Part shown: positions 1 through 8,119 of the stretch, in pieces
Numbering within the stretch: position 1 is the first letter of the stretch
How the letters are laid out: each line of letters starts with the position of its first letter
Source of the DNA: Firmicutes bacterium UBA3932
GTDB lineage: Bacteria > Bacillota > Clostridia > Peptostreptococcales > Anaerovoracaceae
Reading direction: 5' to 3'
DNA length: 16,045 bases
Assembly: GCA_002385825.1 (NCBI GenBank)
Contig: DGEG01000024.1
Coordinates: 1 to 16,045, forward strand
The notes under the pieces: model-generated
The model's input: the letters and a program-made list of their open reading frames with translations, nothing else
The model's database searches: none
What the model was told of the DNA's origin: nothing
Position numbers and translations under genes: made by a program

Positions 1-19
1 AGATGTGTATAAGAGACAG
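1..19. other. Nextera/Tn5 mosaic-end adapter sequence
   Basis: The first 19 bases, AGATGTGTATAAGAGACAG, match exactly the Tn5 mosaic end used in Nextera library adapters. This is residual sequencing adapter, not genome sequence. Its frame also contains a stop codon (bases 10-12) that falsely closes the gene running in from the left. Confidence 0.97.
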
Positions 20-402
20 ACACTCCCCTAATAGGCCTCACATCATTTAAAGGGGCTGTAGTCCGCAAAAGTGACGTCTCTATTGCTAAAAACTATCTTA
101 CCAAGGATGAAATTTCGGAACTCAATCGTATTGTAACCATGTATCTTGACTATGCAGAAGATCAGGCGAAACGTCATATCCCAATGCATATGGCGGATTG
201 GGAAGAAAAACTGGACTCATTTTTGCGGTTTACCGGCCGTGAGGTATTAAACAACTATGGAACAATATCTGCAGAGATTGCCAAACAACTAGCGGAGAAT
301 GAATATGAAAAATTCGATGCTCACCGCAAAATGCTTGCTAAGACCGATGTCAAACAGCTTGAAAACCATGTAAAAATAATTGAGCGGGAGAAAAAATCAT
401 GA
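20..402 (+). CDS. RhuM-family protein, 5'-truncated (C-terminal part)
   Basis: The frame is open from the end of the adapter to the TGA at 400-402. Translation begins TPLIGLTSFKGAVVRKSDVS and continues through KNYL, DEISELNRIV and MYLDYAEDQA to NEYEKF. These are typical of the C-terminal half of the RhuM (virulence protein RhuM/YloC-like) family. About 127 residues remain; full-length members are usually over 300, so the N-terminal DNA-binding-like part is lost off the contig. The ATG at 139 is internal and not the real start. The stop overlaps the start of res by 4 bases (ATGA at 399-402), implying co-transcription and translational coupling. RhuM genes often sit between mod and res in type III restriction loci. 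Their biochemical role there is not established. Family assignment is by recalled similarity. Confidence 0.85.
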
Positions 403-3400
403 AATTTCAGTTTAAGATACAGCAATACCAGACCGATGCCGTCAACAGCGTTGTCAATATCTTTGCAGGGCAGCCCTTTTCAGACCGGGTCAGTTATGTG
501 CGGGATTTGGGCATTACCAAGAATAATCAGTATACACAAATGTCCATGGTTAACGAATCTGGCTCTTCGGATGATGAGGCAGCCATAGGCTTTGAAAATG
601 CGCGGCTTACGCTTTCCTCCTGGCAGCTTTTGCAAAACATCCGCAACATGCAGGCACGCAACAACATCAAGCAGTCCGAGGCTTTGGTTAGCCACCTGGG
701 GGCCTGCAGCCTGGATGTGGAAATGGAAACCGGCACCGGCAAAACCTATGTATATATAAAGACCATTTTTGAGCTAAATAAGCGTTACGGCTGGAGTAAA
801 TTTATTGTGGTGGTTCCTTCCATTGCCATCCGTGAAGGGGTGTATAAGACTTTTCAAATTACCCAGGATCACTTCATGGAGCATTACGGGAAAAAAGCCC
901 GCTTTTTCGTCTACAACAGCAAGAATTTAACCGAACTTGATAATTTTAGTGCCAGCAGCGGGATAAATGTCATGATTATCAATATCCAGGCCTTTAATAC
1001 TTCTTTAAAAGAAGGGGGCCGAAGCAAGGAAGCACGCCGCATTTATGAAAAACTGGATGAATTCGGCAGCCGCAGGCCTATTGACGTCATCAAGGCCAAC
1101 CGCCCCATCCTTATTCTGGATGAACCGCAGAAAATGGGCGGAGACAAGACCCAGAAAGCACTGGCTAATTTTAATCCCCTGTTCTGCCTGAACTATTCGG
1201 CTACCCATGTCCAGCATCATAATCTCGTCTATGTCCTGGATGCAGTGGATGCTTACAACAAACGGCTGGTAAAGAAAATTGAAGTCAAAGGATTTGAAGT
1301 CAAGAACCTAAGAGGTACCGACAGGTATTTGTTCCTTGAGAATATCATCATCTCACCCAAGAAACCGCCGGTGGCCAAAATTGAGCTGGAAATCAAACAC
1401 AAGAAATCTATCAATCGAGTAACCCGTATTCTTGGCCTAGGCGACGACCTTTATGTTGAATCCAACGAAATGGAACAGTATAAGGGGTACGTTATCAGCG
1501 ATATTGCTCCAATAAGCGGTACGGTATCCTTTACCAACGGCGTGGTATTGTCCCGGGGAGAGGTTATCGGTGATGTTTCCGAAAAGGACCTGCGCCGGAT
1601 CCAAATCAGGGAGACTATTATTTCCCATTTTGAAAAGGAAAAACACCTGTTTGAACTGGGTATTAAGACCCTTTCCCTGTTCTTTATAGATGAAGTGGCC
1701 AAGTACCGCAAATATAACGAAGCAGGAGAAGAAGTCAACTCCGAATACGGGGAAATGTTCGAGCAGGAATATATCAGCGTGCTGAATGATTACATTACTT
1801 TGGAAGACACGCCTTACGTCCGTTATCTGAAAAGCATTGATCCAGCCAAAACCCACGCGGGGTATTTCAGCATTGATAAGCACGGCCGTAAGGTGGACAG
1901 CCCTACCAAAAAGGGAAGTGACGAAAGCGACGATATTTCCGCCTATGATCTGATTCTTAAAGATAAAGAACGCCTTTTGAGCTTTGAAGAACCGGTGCGC
2001 TTTATCTTTTCTCACTCGGCCCTGCGGGAAGGCTGGGACAACCCTAATGTCTTTCAGATCTGCACTTTGAAGCATGGCGGAACAAGCCCCACCCATAAAC
2101 GGCAGGAAGTAGGCCGGGGCTTACGCCTGTGTGTAAACCAAAGAGGTGAACGGATGGACGTGGAAAAGTGCGCCAATTCAGTCCACTCCATCAACTTGTT
2201 GACGGTTATTGCCAGCGAAGGCTATAGAAATTTTGTGGCCGATTTGCAGACCGGCATCAAAGAGGCCTTGTATGAACGGCCCACAAAAGCAACGGTGGAA
2301 TATTTTACAGGCAAGACCGTTATGGTCGGAGAGGAAATGCATGTGCTTAGTGTGCAAGAAGCCAAGGACATCTACCGCTATCTCATTAAGAACGATTATA
2401 TTGACAACAACGATAGCATTATGGAAAGCTACCGGACAGACCTGGAAAACAACCGTTTGGCTCCTCTGCCTGAATCCCTGGCGCCTATTGGCGAGGGTGT
2501 GCATGCGTTGATCCAGAGCGTGTTTGACGAGAGTGTCTTAAGCAGGATGATAGAAAATGGCAACAGGACCAAAATTCCGGAAAACGTTCTCAACGAGAAT
2601 TTCTATAAAAAGGAATTTCAAACCCTCTGGAATTATATTAACCATCAGTATGCTTACACAGTCGAGTTTGACAGCCGGGAACTGATTGAAAAAGCCATTA
2701 AACATATCAATGAAAACATGTACGTTTCCCAACTTCAATACACGGTTACCGCCGGCAGGCAGGCAGACGAGCTGGACGGGAACGCCATTGCCCTTGGCAA
2801 TAGCTTTGTCCGGGAAAATGCCAGGACGGAAAACCTGAAGCACGCTGCAACAAGTCAAATCAAATATGACTTGATAGGTAAAATTGCTGAAGGCACCACC
2901 CTCACCCGCCGTACGGTTACGGCCATACTGGCTGGAATTGAAAAACCTGTATTTGCATGTTTTAAACAGAATCCTGAAGAATTTATTGCTAAAGCAATAC
3001 ACTTAATAAACGAACAAAAGGCCACCATGATTGTTGAGCACATTTCTTATGATCAGATTGAAAAGCAGTATGACAGCACCATTTTCACCGCTGAAAAGGG
3101 AACGGGCGATTTTGCAAAAGCGTTCCGGGCCAAGAAAAACATCCAGGATTACGTATTTACAGACGGAACTGCTGAAAAAAGCGTAGAGCGCCGCTTTGCG
3201 GAAGATATGGACAAAGCTGATGAAGTCTGTGTCTATGCCAAGCTGCCGAAAGGCTTTGCCATTCCAACTCCAGTTGGGAACTACTCGCCGGACTGGGCGA
3301 TTGCCTTTTATGAAGGTACTGTAAAACACATTTATTTCATAGCTGAAACCAAAGGGACAATGGAAAGCCTGAACCTGCGTCCTATCGAGCAGGCCAAAAT

Positions 3401-3503
3401 AAAATGCGCCAAGAAGCTTTTCAATCATCTGTCCGCAAGTAAGGTCAAGTATCATGATGTAGACAGTTACCAGAGTCTCTTGAATATTATGGGCAAGCTG
3501 TGA
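399..3503 (+). CDS. res: Type III restriction enzyme, Res (helicase-nuclease) subunit
   Basis: This is the restriction subunit of a type III R-M enzyme. With Mod it recognises unmethylated sites, uses ATP to communicate along DNA, and cuts away from the site. Visible superfamily 2 motifs are Walker A ETGTGKT (residues 110-116), motif II DEPQ (241-244), motif V around REGWDNPN (543-550) and motif VI QEVGRGLR (569-576). The C-terminus carries a PD-(D/E)XK nuclease core: NYSPDW with D965, then AETKG with E983 and K985. The length of 1034 aa is normal to slightly long for Res, with no frameshift, so it should be functional if Mod is present. The start is the ATG overlapping the RhuM stop. No mod gene lies in the window; it is expected upstream of the truncated rhuM. 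No clear terminator follows. Confidence 0.97.
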   Translation: MKFQFKIQQYQTDAVNSVVNIFAGQPFSDRVSYVRDLGITKNNQYTQMSMVNESGSSDDEAAIGFENARLTLSSWQLLQNIRNMQARNNIKQSEALVSHLGACSLDVEMETGTGKTYVYIKTIFELNKRYGWSKFIVVVPSIAIREGVYKTFQITQDHFMEHYGKKARFFVYNSKNLTELDNFSASSGINVMIINIQAFNTSLKEGGRSKEARRIYEKLDEFGSRRPIDVIKANRPILILDEPQKMGGDKTQKALANFNPLFCLNYSATHVQHHNLVYVLDAVDAYNKRLVKKIEVKGFEVKNLRGTDRYLFLENIIISPKKPPVAKIELEIKHKKSINRVTRILGLGDDLYVESNEMEQYKGYVISDIAPISGTVSFTNGVVLSRGEVIGDVSEKDLRRIQIRETIISHFEKEKHLFELGIKTLSLFFIDEVAKYRKYNEAGEEVNSEYGEMFEQEYISVLNDYITLEDTPYVRYLKSIDPAKTHAGYFSIDKHGRKVDSPTKKGSDESDDISAYDLILKDKERLLSFEEPVRFIFSHSALREGWDNPNVFQICTLKHGGTSPTHKRQEVGRGLRLCVNQRGERMDVEKCANSVHSINLLTVIASEGYRNFVADLQTGIKEALYERPTKATVEYFTGKTVMVGEEMHVLSVQEAKDIYRYLIKNDYIDNNDSIMESYRTDLENNRLAPLPESLAPIGEGVHALIQSVFDESVLSRMIENGNRTKIPENVLNENFYKKEFQTLWNYINHQYAYTVEFDSRELIEKAIKHINENMYVSQLQYTVTAGRQADELDGNAIALGNSFVRENARTENLKHAATSQIKYDLIGKIAEGTTLTRRTVTAILAGIEKPVFACFKQNPEEFIAKAIHLINEQKATMIVEHISYDQIEKQYDSTIFTAEKGTGDFAKAFRAKKNIQDYVFTDGTAEKSVERRFAEDMDKADEVCVYAKLPKGFAIPTPVGNYSPDWAIAFYEGTVKHIYFIAETKGTMESLNLRPIEQAKIKCAKKLFNHLSASKVKYHDVDSYQSLLNIMGKL

Positions 3504-3530
3504 ATACGGATAGTTGATAACGCAAAGGTA

Positions 3531-3698
3531 ATGGCCAAAGACCAAATTACACTGCCAAAAGATATCCGCTCCAAACTTCGCCTTTCCACCGGAGACCGTG
3601 TCGCCCTCATTTGCGAGGAAGACCGGGTTATCCATATGAATGATCAATCAGTAAAACTGTCCACATGGCTAAAGAGCTTAAGAACACCATCGGCATGA
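3531..3698 (+). pseudogene. AbrB/MazE/SpoVT-type DNA-binding domain remnant
   Basis: This ORF was called by eye. It lies 27 bases after res and in the same frame as the res stop. From the ATG it gives about 55 aa beginning MAKDQITLPKDIRSKLRLST, then GDRVALICEEDRVIHMN. This is a recognisable swapped-hairpin AbrB-family domain (compare the usual MAKGQVTIPKDIR and TGDRV). Family similarity starts a few codons before the ATG (VDNAKV), but no ATG, GTG or TTG in that frame precedes it, and no spaced Shine-Dalgarno supports 3531. Similarity ends at about position 3640. The remaining residues (NDQSVKLSTWLKSLRTPSA) are read antisense through the end of the GGDEF-EAL gene, where relatives continue with a helical tail. 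I infer a fragment that has lost both ends. A short functional protein is less likely. It may be a former antitoxin or transition-state regulator. Confidence 0.6.
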
Positions 3699-6600
3699 AT
3701 AGGGCGGCTGATGTAATAGCCCTGGATCTCATCGCAGCCATGCTCTCTCAAGAATTCAAGCTGTGATCTTTGTTCAACGCCTTCTGCAACGACCTTGATC
3801 CCCAGTGTCTGCGAAAGATGGATCATGCCTTTAACCAATATTTGATCCTTTTCGCTTTTGAACAGATTGTTGATGAAGCTCATGTCTATTTTGATACGGT
3901 TTACAGGCATATGATTGAGTCTGCTTAGCGAGGAATACTCCGTACCAAAGTCATCTATTGATATTTCTACTCCCAGAGCCCTCAATTCCTTCAGTACACC
4001 CAGTATATTGTCAAATTCCTTCACCGCAGCACTCTCTGTAATTTCCAAAATGAGGTATTCTGCCTTCAGACCTGTCTCATTAAGTATACTCTCTACAGTA
4101 GCGACGAATTTTGAATTACGCAGCTGAAGTACGGATACATTAACAGAAATATGTATTGGGTGCAATCCCATATCAAGCCATGCTTTTGCCTGACTGCAGG
4201 CTGTTTTTAACACCCATTCACCAATCGGGCCAATCAATCCATTCTGCTCAGCCAGCGGGATAAACATTCCCGGACCGATAAGCCCGTAATCAGGCTGATT
4301 CCATCTTACCAAAGCCTCCACACACCGGATCTCGCCAGTCTTAGTCGATACCAGGGGTTGGTAATGCAAAATCAATTCGTTGTTCTCTATTGCCCTGTAT
4401 AATTTGTTGGCGAGTTCATGCTTTAGCACGACCTCCTCTTTCATATCCTCGGTGCACAGGCAATATTGGCCTTCCCCCCTGGATTTTGCCTCGTACATGG
4501 CAATATCCGCATTCCTTATCAAGGTACCGGCATCCTTTCCGTCAAAAGGGTAAACAGCAATACCAACACTGGCAGAAATATAGATTTCCTGATTGCGCAC
4601 AGTAAATGGCGTTCTAAAAATGTTAATCACCTTATCAGCAATTTTGTAGACATCTTTAATGCTCTCTATATTGCTGACCATGATCAAAAACTCGTCTCCG
4701 CCGAAACGGGACACTGCATCAGATTTGCGAAATGACTCGGCCAATTTCCGGGAGACCTTTATGATCAGTTCATCTCCCACCTCATGCCCCATTGTATCAT
4801 TTACATTTTTAAAAGAATCCAGATCCAGAAATATTACTGCAACTATTTTGCTTGTCCGCTCTGCGAGCAAAATTGCCTGATGCAATCGATCTTTGAACAG
4901 TGTGCGATTGGGAAGCCCGGTCAGCGTATCATGATACGCCATGAAGTTTATTTGCTTCTCCTGTTGTATCCTCTCGATCGCTCCGGCAATAATATTTGTA
5001 ATAATCATTAGATTGTTTTTGTCAATGGTGCCCCAGGCCTTATTCTCTGTAATTGACTGCAGCACCAGGTATCCATAGACATTATTATTATTCTCTATCG
5101 GCAGTATAAGCAGTGATTTGACCTGCTCGCCCAAAATCTGCACTATCTCATCATATTCATTTGACGACAAATCATCCATATCAAAAATTTCCAAATTATT
5201 GGCAGTTGAAAATATACGCTGCAGGTATGGATAATCGCTCAAATTTATTTCCTTGTAATTAACATCTATTGAATTTTGTCCATTTGTCCATGAGTGTGAG
5301 CAGGTTACTGTATCCTTCTCGCTATTGAACAAATAAATGAAGATACCTTCTGTCTTCAAAAACTCACTTGTTCTGCGCAACGTTTCATTTGTTACCTCAT
5401 CGAAACCTTCCTCACCAACGCTTACATAGTGCGTGGAAATCTCTGCCACCAGCCTCTGAAAGCTTATTTGATATGCGTTTTCAAGCAGTTTTGATCTGAA
5501 TACATTCATAACGAATAACGCTATCCATATTGCTATTGCGCTTAAGCCTATCCGCCCCACATGGTCTACAGCATCAATTCGCAGCAGTACGCTCGGCTTC
5601 AGGAAAAAAACCGCCAACTGTGTCAATATGATCGAAGTCGCTACGGCAATCTGTACGATCCTGCTTATCATAGCTATGGAGATGATAAGAAAAATGAACA
5701 CATGAGCCCAGGCAGTTACACCTGCAAACTTAATAAAATTAAAAGTCAGAACGGGTATCAGTATAAAAAAGGCTGCCGCATAAATAAAGTTTTTGTATCT
5801 CGTTCTTATTTTAAATCTTTCGATTATCTCTAAAATAATGCCGGCTATTATCATAAAGCCGCTGAACTGGAGAGTTGAAACTAAATCCTTTTTATCAAAA
5901 ATAAAATACATAGCAATGATATTTATTATACTTGCGGCAAAAAGAGAATTTGCCAGGTAATATATTATCCTCATCCGAATCTGCTCACCAAACAGGAGCG
6001 AATCGATCTCATTTCTTCTACTGTCAAGAAAGCCATACTTTTGCATGGCATAGCTGATCGACAGCACCGGGAGCATCATGATGATCGGAGCTATCTGCGG
6101 TATTTTGATGGAGAATACATTATTCGCAAAGCTCTCAGTAAAGGCTCCCAATACAAGAGTAATAATGAATACCCTGATGATGATACTTGATTGTCTTTTA
6201 ATATTTTTACTGCTCTCTGATTTTCCCCATCTCCATACAAAAAAAATACCAATCAAGGTATAGCTCAAGTAATATAATATAAAAATCCAATCCCAATAGT
6301 TTTTAATTGGAACATTGACCCAGCCCATAGCTGTATGTACCAGGTTATATTGATGCGGATTGAGCCCAGGGATATAGGTAAATACAGAAATACACACTGC
6401 TGCCGGAAGATATAGCAGCACATATTTCCACCACTTATTCAGCAAAGAATCTCTGCCGGCCAGTGAGATCATGAAATGGAGCAGGATACTGTAAAACACT
6501 CCCCATCCGAGGGCTGCAAATCTTCTCCAGAACAGACATACGGATATATCAGGCGCTGATATTGCCATTGCAAAACCGAATGACCAAATAAACAATGCTA

Positions 6601-6727
6601 CTGTTACCGCAAAAAAGATACGGTTCGGTGTAGATTTCGGATTTGTGTAAAGCGTGTAGATACCCAAATATAAACTCACTATACAAATCGAACTGAAGAT
6701 TATCGAAAACATAAGAGGTATGCTCAT
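3644..6727 (-). CDS. Membrane GGDEF-EAL cyclic-di-GMP synthase/phosphodiesterase with 7TM and GAF-like sensor
   Basis: A 1027-aa inner-membrane signalling protein. Residues about 5-230 form a multi-helix region resembling the histidine-kinase-type N-terminal 7TM sensor. A second hydrophobic block follows (about 255-415). A GAF-like domain lies at about 440-590, GGDEF at about 600-765 and EAL at about 780-1020. The cyclase signature GGDEF (676-680) is intact, with an RxxD inhibitory site (RKSD) five residues before it. The phosphodiesterase residues also look intact: EALVRW (804-809), NVS, EITES, IDDFGT, KID and AEGVEQ. Both activities are therefore possible, and balance is presumably set by the sensor and c-di-GMP feedback. 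The ATG start follows a purine-rich GGGATGGG. The gene is monocistronic by spacing, reads more AT-rich than its neighbours by eye, and its 3' end converges on the AbrB remnant. The ligand is unknown. Confidence 0.96.
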   Translation of the reverse strand: MSIPLMFSIIFSSICIVSLYLGIYTLYTNPKSTPNRIFFAVTVALFIWSFGFAMAISAPDISVCLFWRRFAALGWGVFYSILLHFMISLAGRDSLLNKWWKYVLLYLPAAVCISVFTYIPGLNPHQYNLVHTAMGWVNVPIKNYWDWIFILYYLSYTLIGIFFVWRWGKSESSKNIKRQSSIIIRVFIITLVLGAFTESFANNVFSIKIPQIAPIIMMLPVLSISYAMQKYGFLDSRRNEIDSLLFGEQIRMRIIYYLANSLFAASIINIIAMYFIFDKKDLVSTLQFSGFMIIAGIILEIIERFKIRTRYKNFIYAAAFFILIPVLTFNFIKFAGVTAWAHVFIFLIISIAMISRIVQIAVATSIILTQLAVFFLKPSVLLRIDAVDHVGRIGLSAIAIWIALFVMNVFRSKLLENAYQISFQRLVAEISTHYVSVGEEGFDEVTNETLRRTSEFLKTEGIFIYLFNSEKDTVTCSHSWTNGQNSIDVNYKEINLSDYPYLQRIFSTANNLEIFDMDDLSSNEYDEIVQILGEQVKSLLILPIENNNNVYGYLVLQSITENKAWGTIDKNNLMIITNIIAGAIERIQQEKQINFMAYHDTLTGLPNRTLFKDRLHQAILLAERTSKIVAVIFLDLDSFKNVNDTMGHEVGDELIIKVSRKLAESFRKSDAVSRFGGDEFLIMVSNIESIKDVYKIADKVINIFRTPFTVRNQEIYISASVGIAVYPFDGKDAGTLIRNADIAMYEAKSRGEGQYCLCTEDMKEEVVLKHELANKLYRAIENNELILHYQPLVSTKTGEIRCVEALVRWNQPDYGLIGPGMFIPLAEQNGLIGPIGEWVLKTACSQAKAWLDMGLHPIHISVNVSVLQLRNSKFVATVESILNETGLKAEYLILEITESAAVKEFDNILGVLKELRALGVEISIDDFGTEYSSLSRLNHMPVNRIKIDMSFINNLFKSEKDQILVKGMIHLSQTLGIKVVAEGVEQRSQLEFLREHGCDEIQGYYISRPIHADGVLKLFSHVDSFTD

Positions 6728-6748
6728 CAGATGCCCATCCCATAATTT

Positions 6749-6776
6749 ATACTATCAGCATTATATATATCGTCAA
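6749..6776 (-). promoter_or_regulatory. Candidate promoter of the GGDEF-EAL gene
   Basis: On the - strand, TTGACG (6771-6776) is separated by 16 bp from TAGTAT (6749-6754), about 20 bp before the start codon. It fits a housekeeping promoter moderately. The region is AT-rich, so a chance match is possible, and TATAAA at 19 bp spacing is an alternative -10. Confidence 0.35.
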
Positions 6777-6849
6777 TTATGTATGATTGTATAACACTTT
6801 CTGCATCCCTTAATTTATGTGCATCCACGTACCATTCCTTCTGAACAAA

Positions 6850-6888
6850 AAAAGTTCTAGAATCTTGTCAAAATATTCTAGAACTTTT
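6850..6888 (-). terminator. Intrinsic terminator, 14-bp perfect stem, downstream of the SIR2 gene
   Basis: AAAAGTTCTAGAAT (6850-6863) and ATTCTAGAACTTTT (6875-6888) are exact reverse complements around an 11-base loop. On the - strand the stem is followed by a run of seven T (complement of the A run at 6847-6853), as expected for a Rho-independent terminator of the SIR2 gene ending at 7002. Few T residues follow on the + strand and no + gene ends here. It also separates the SIR2 gene from the GGDEF-EAL promoter. Confidence 0.75.
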
Positions 6889-6961
6889 GGGTATTATTGA
6901 AGTCGGTGGCCATAAAGGACTATGAAGGTATTAATCGAACACCAGTATCCAGATCTCTGCC

Positions 6962-6979
6962 TCCTTAAGTAGTTAAGGA
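6962..6979. repeat. Short inverted repeat, 7-bp stem
   Basis: TCCTTAA and TTAAGGA flank a 4-base loop (GTAG) in the gap between the SIR2 gene and its terminator. There is no T tract. It may be a minor RNA hairpin in the 3' UTR. Apart from the larger terminator and the candidate promoter, I see nothing else in the 6728-7001 gap. Confidence 0.3.
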
Positions 6980-7001
6980 ACGCCATATCAGGCATACAGC
7001 C

Positions 7002-7826
7002 CTAAAAGCGATTTATACCCTGAAGCCCTTCAAGGGCTCCGCAAGGAATTGATATATGGGGCGGGGAAGCATGATAATCGCGCGGGTTGATGCGTATTAC
7101 AACGGCACCTTTTTTCCTTCCCAGGGTTTCGCTCATATTGCGTATCGTAGAGATGGCAGTCCCGGCACCGAGTTCAATGATTGCCAGTGGGGAAGGACAC
7201 TGTTTTAAAAAAGCACGGAAATTATTACCCTGTTGGTCTGAACGCCGGCTAATCCAGGAAAAATCGCCGAACATGAGCACATTTGGCCTGGAAACATCTC
7301 CACAATGGGGGCATCGCAGGATCTTCCGGGCCCGCATGGTATGAAGATCTACCGGAATATTTTCGGTATTTTCCCAGATATCATCGCTGCAGGGTCTGAG
7401 GCATTGCAGAAAATGGATGGAGCCATGAATTTCATAAACTTTATCTTCTGGGAAACCTGCCTTCTGAAATTGTCCGTCTACATTGGAAGTGACAACAAAA
7501 TATTCCATATTATAGCGCTTTATCCATTCCTGGAGCAGAAAAAAGCCCTGGTGGGGTGTGGTGCGGCGGTAAAGATCAATGCGGTGGGCATAGAACCCCC
7601 AGCCGAAAGCAGGATCATTGCTAAAGTGAACAGGGTTGGCGGCATCGTAGTAGTTGATCCCCAGGGGTTCGTACATCGGATATGATTTCCAAAAACCTTT
7701 ATCTCCTCTGTAGTCGGGAAGCCCCGAATCTACACCCGCCCCGGCGCCGGCAGTTATTACCAGGGTACGAGCATTTTTTATTATCTTTGCGGCCTCTATA
7801 AAACGATTCTTTAAGGTGTTTTTCAT
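7002..7826 (-). CDS. SIR2-family NAD-dependent protein deacylase
   Basis: A sirtuin-type enzyme that removes acyl groups from lysines using NAD+, cytoplasmic. It carries the NAD-binding motif GAGAGVDSGLPDYRG (residues 27-41), TSNVDGQ (113-119) and the catalytic histidine in HGS (H134). Two cysteine pairs form a likely Zn ribbon: C142/C146 and C172/C175. The first pair is spaced CxxxC, not CxxC. The motif departs from the textbook GAGIS...SGIPDFR and TQNIDG, but these variants occur in a bacterial SIR2 subgroup that I recall. The ATG at 7826 is chosen because GGAGAG (7837-7842) lies 10 bases upstream. The in-frame ATG at 7844 has no such site. The gene stands alone, with no acetyltransferase or acyl-CoA synthetase partner nearby. 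No fused nuclease or TIR domain suggests a defence role. Confidence 0.92.
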   Translation of the reverse strand: MKNTLKNRFIEAAKIIKNARTLVITAGAGAGVDSGLPDYRGDKGFWKSYPMYEPLGINYYDAANPVHFSNDPAFGWGFYAHRIDLYRRTTPHQGFFLLQEWIKRYNMEYFVVTSNVDGQFQKAGFPEDKVYEIHGSIHFLQCLRPCSDDIWENTENIPVDLHTMRARKILRCPHCGDVSRPNVLMFGDFSWISRRSDQQGNNFRAFLKQCPSPLAIIELGAGTAISTIRNMSETLGRKKGAVVIRINPRDYHASPPHISIPCGALEGLQGINRF

Positions 7827-7836
7827 TTTTATAATT

Positions 7837-7842
7837 CTCTCC
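7837..7842 (-). promoter_or_regulatory. Ribosome-binding site deciding the SIR2 start
   Basis: GGAGAG on the - strand lies 10 bases before the ATG at 7826 and overlaps the region just after the upstream ATG at 7844. It favours the shorter protein (274 aa) over the 280-aa reading. Confidence 0.7.
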
Positions 7843-7907
7843 ATTAGAAGTTATCTGCACATTGCACATTATTCGTTGCCAAAAGAAAAAAATCCTGCTT
7901 AAAAACG

Positions 7908-7947
7908 GCCTGAAGCCTCTCTTGCTGCATTAAGAGAGGCTTCAGGC
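7908..7947 (-). terminator. Intrinsic terminator with 16-bp stem downstream of the substrate-binding protein gene
   Basis: CCTGAAGCCTCTCTT (7909-7923) and AAGAGAGGCTTCAGG (7932-7946) are perfect reverse complements around an 8-base loop, with one more G-C pair outside (7908/7947). On the - strand the stem is followed by CGTTTTT, so it reads as a Rho-independent terminator for the gene ending at 8120, about 170 bases upstream in transcription. The rest of 7827-8119 shows no gene; only a short GCACATT tandem repeat near 7858-7871 stands out. Confidence 0.75.
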
Positions 7948-8119
7948 GCGTTTAACAATCAACGAGCTCGCAGCGTCTATTCCGGCGACCTAACCAGGCA
8001 GCCATAATGTTTCAGCAGTAATCTCCACATGGACGTAAGCGTAAAAATAGCGCCCATCTATCCAACAAGGTGGGCTTAGGTTATTTTAATGCTCATTTTT
8101 TCTGCAGGCTTTGGCCTTC

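Noticed and set aside
139..402. Short complete protein starting at the ATG at 139
   Set aside because: RhuM-family similarity continues upstream to the adapter boundary, so this ATG is internal and the gene is truncated.
1437..2096. Long - strand reading frame (219 codons) inside the res gene
   Set aside because: It is antisense to strongly conserved helicase sequence, shows no family resemblance, and lacks a convincing ribosome-binding site.
3003..3647. Antisense reading frame (214 codons) over the end of res
   Set aside because: It lies opposite the conserved nuclease domain of res and its translation resembles no protein family I know.
7002..7826. SIR2 gene as part of an antiphage defence system
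   Set aside because: It is about 3.5 kb from the restriction genes, on the other strand, has its own terminator, and has no partner Argonaute, HerA, TIR or other effector gene.
7827..8119. Possible riboswitch or small gene in this gap
   Set aside because: Apart from the terminator hairpin I found no conserved aptamer blocks, start signals or coding pattern.
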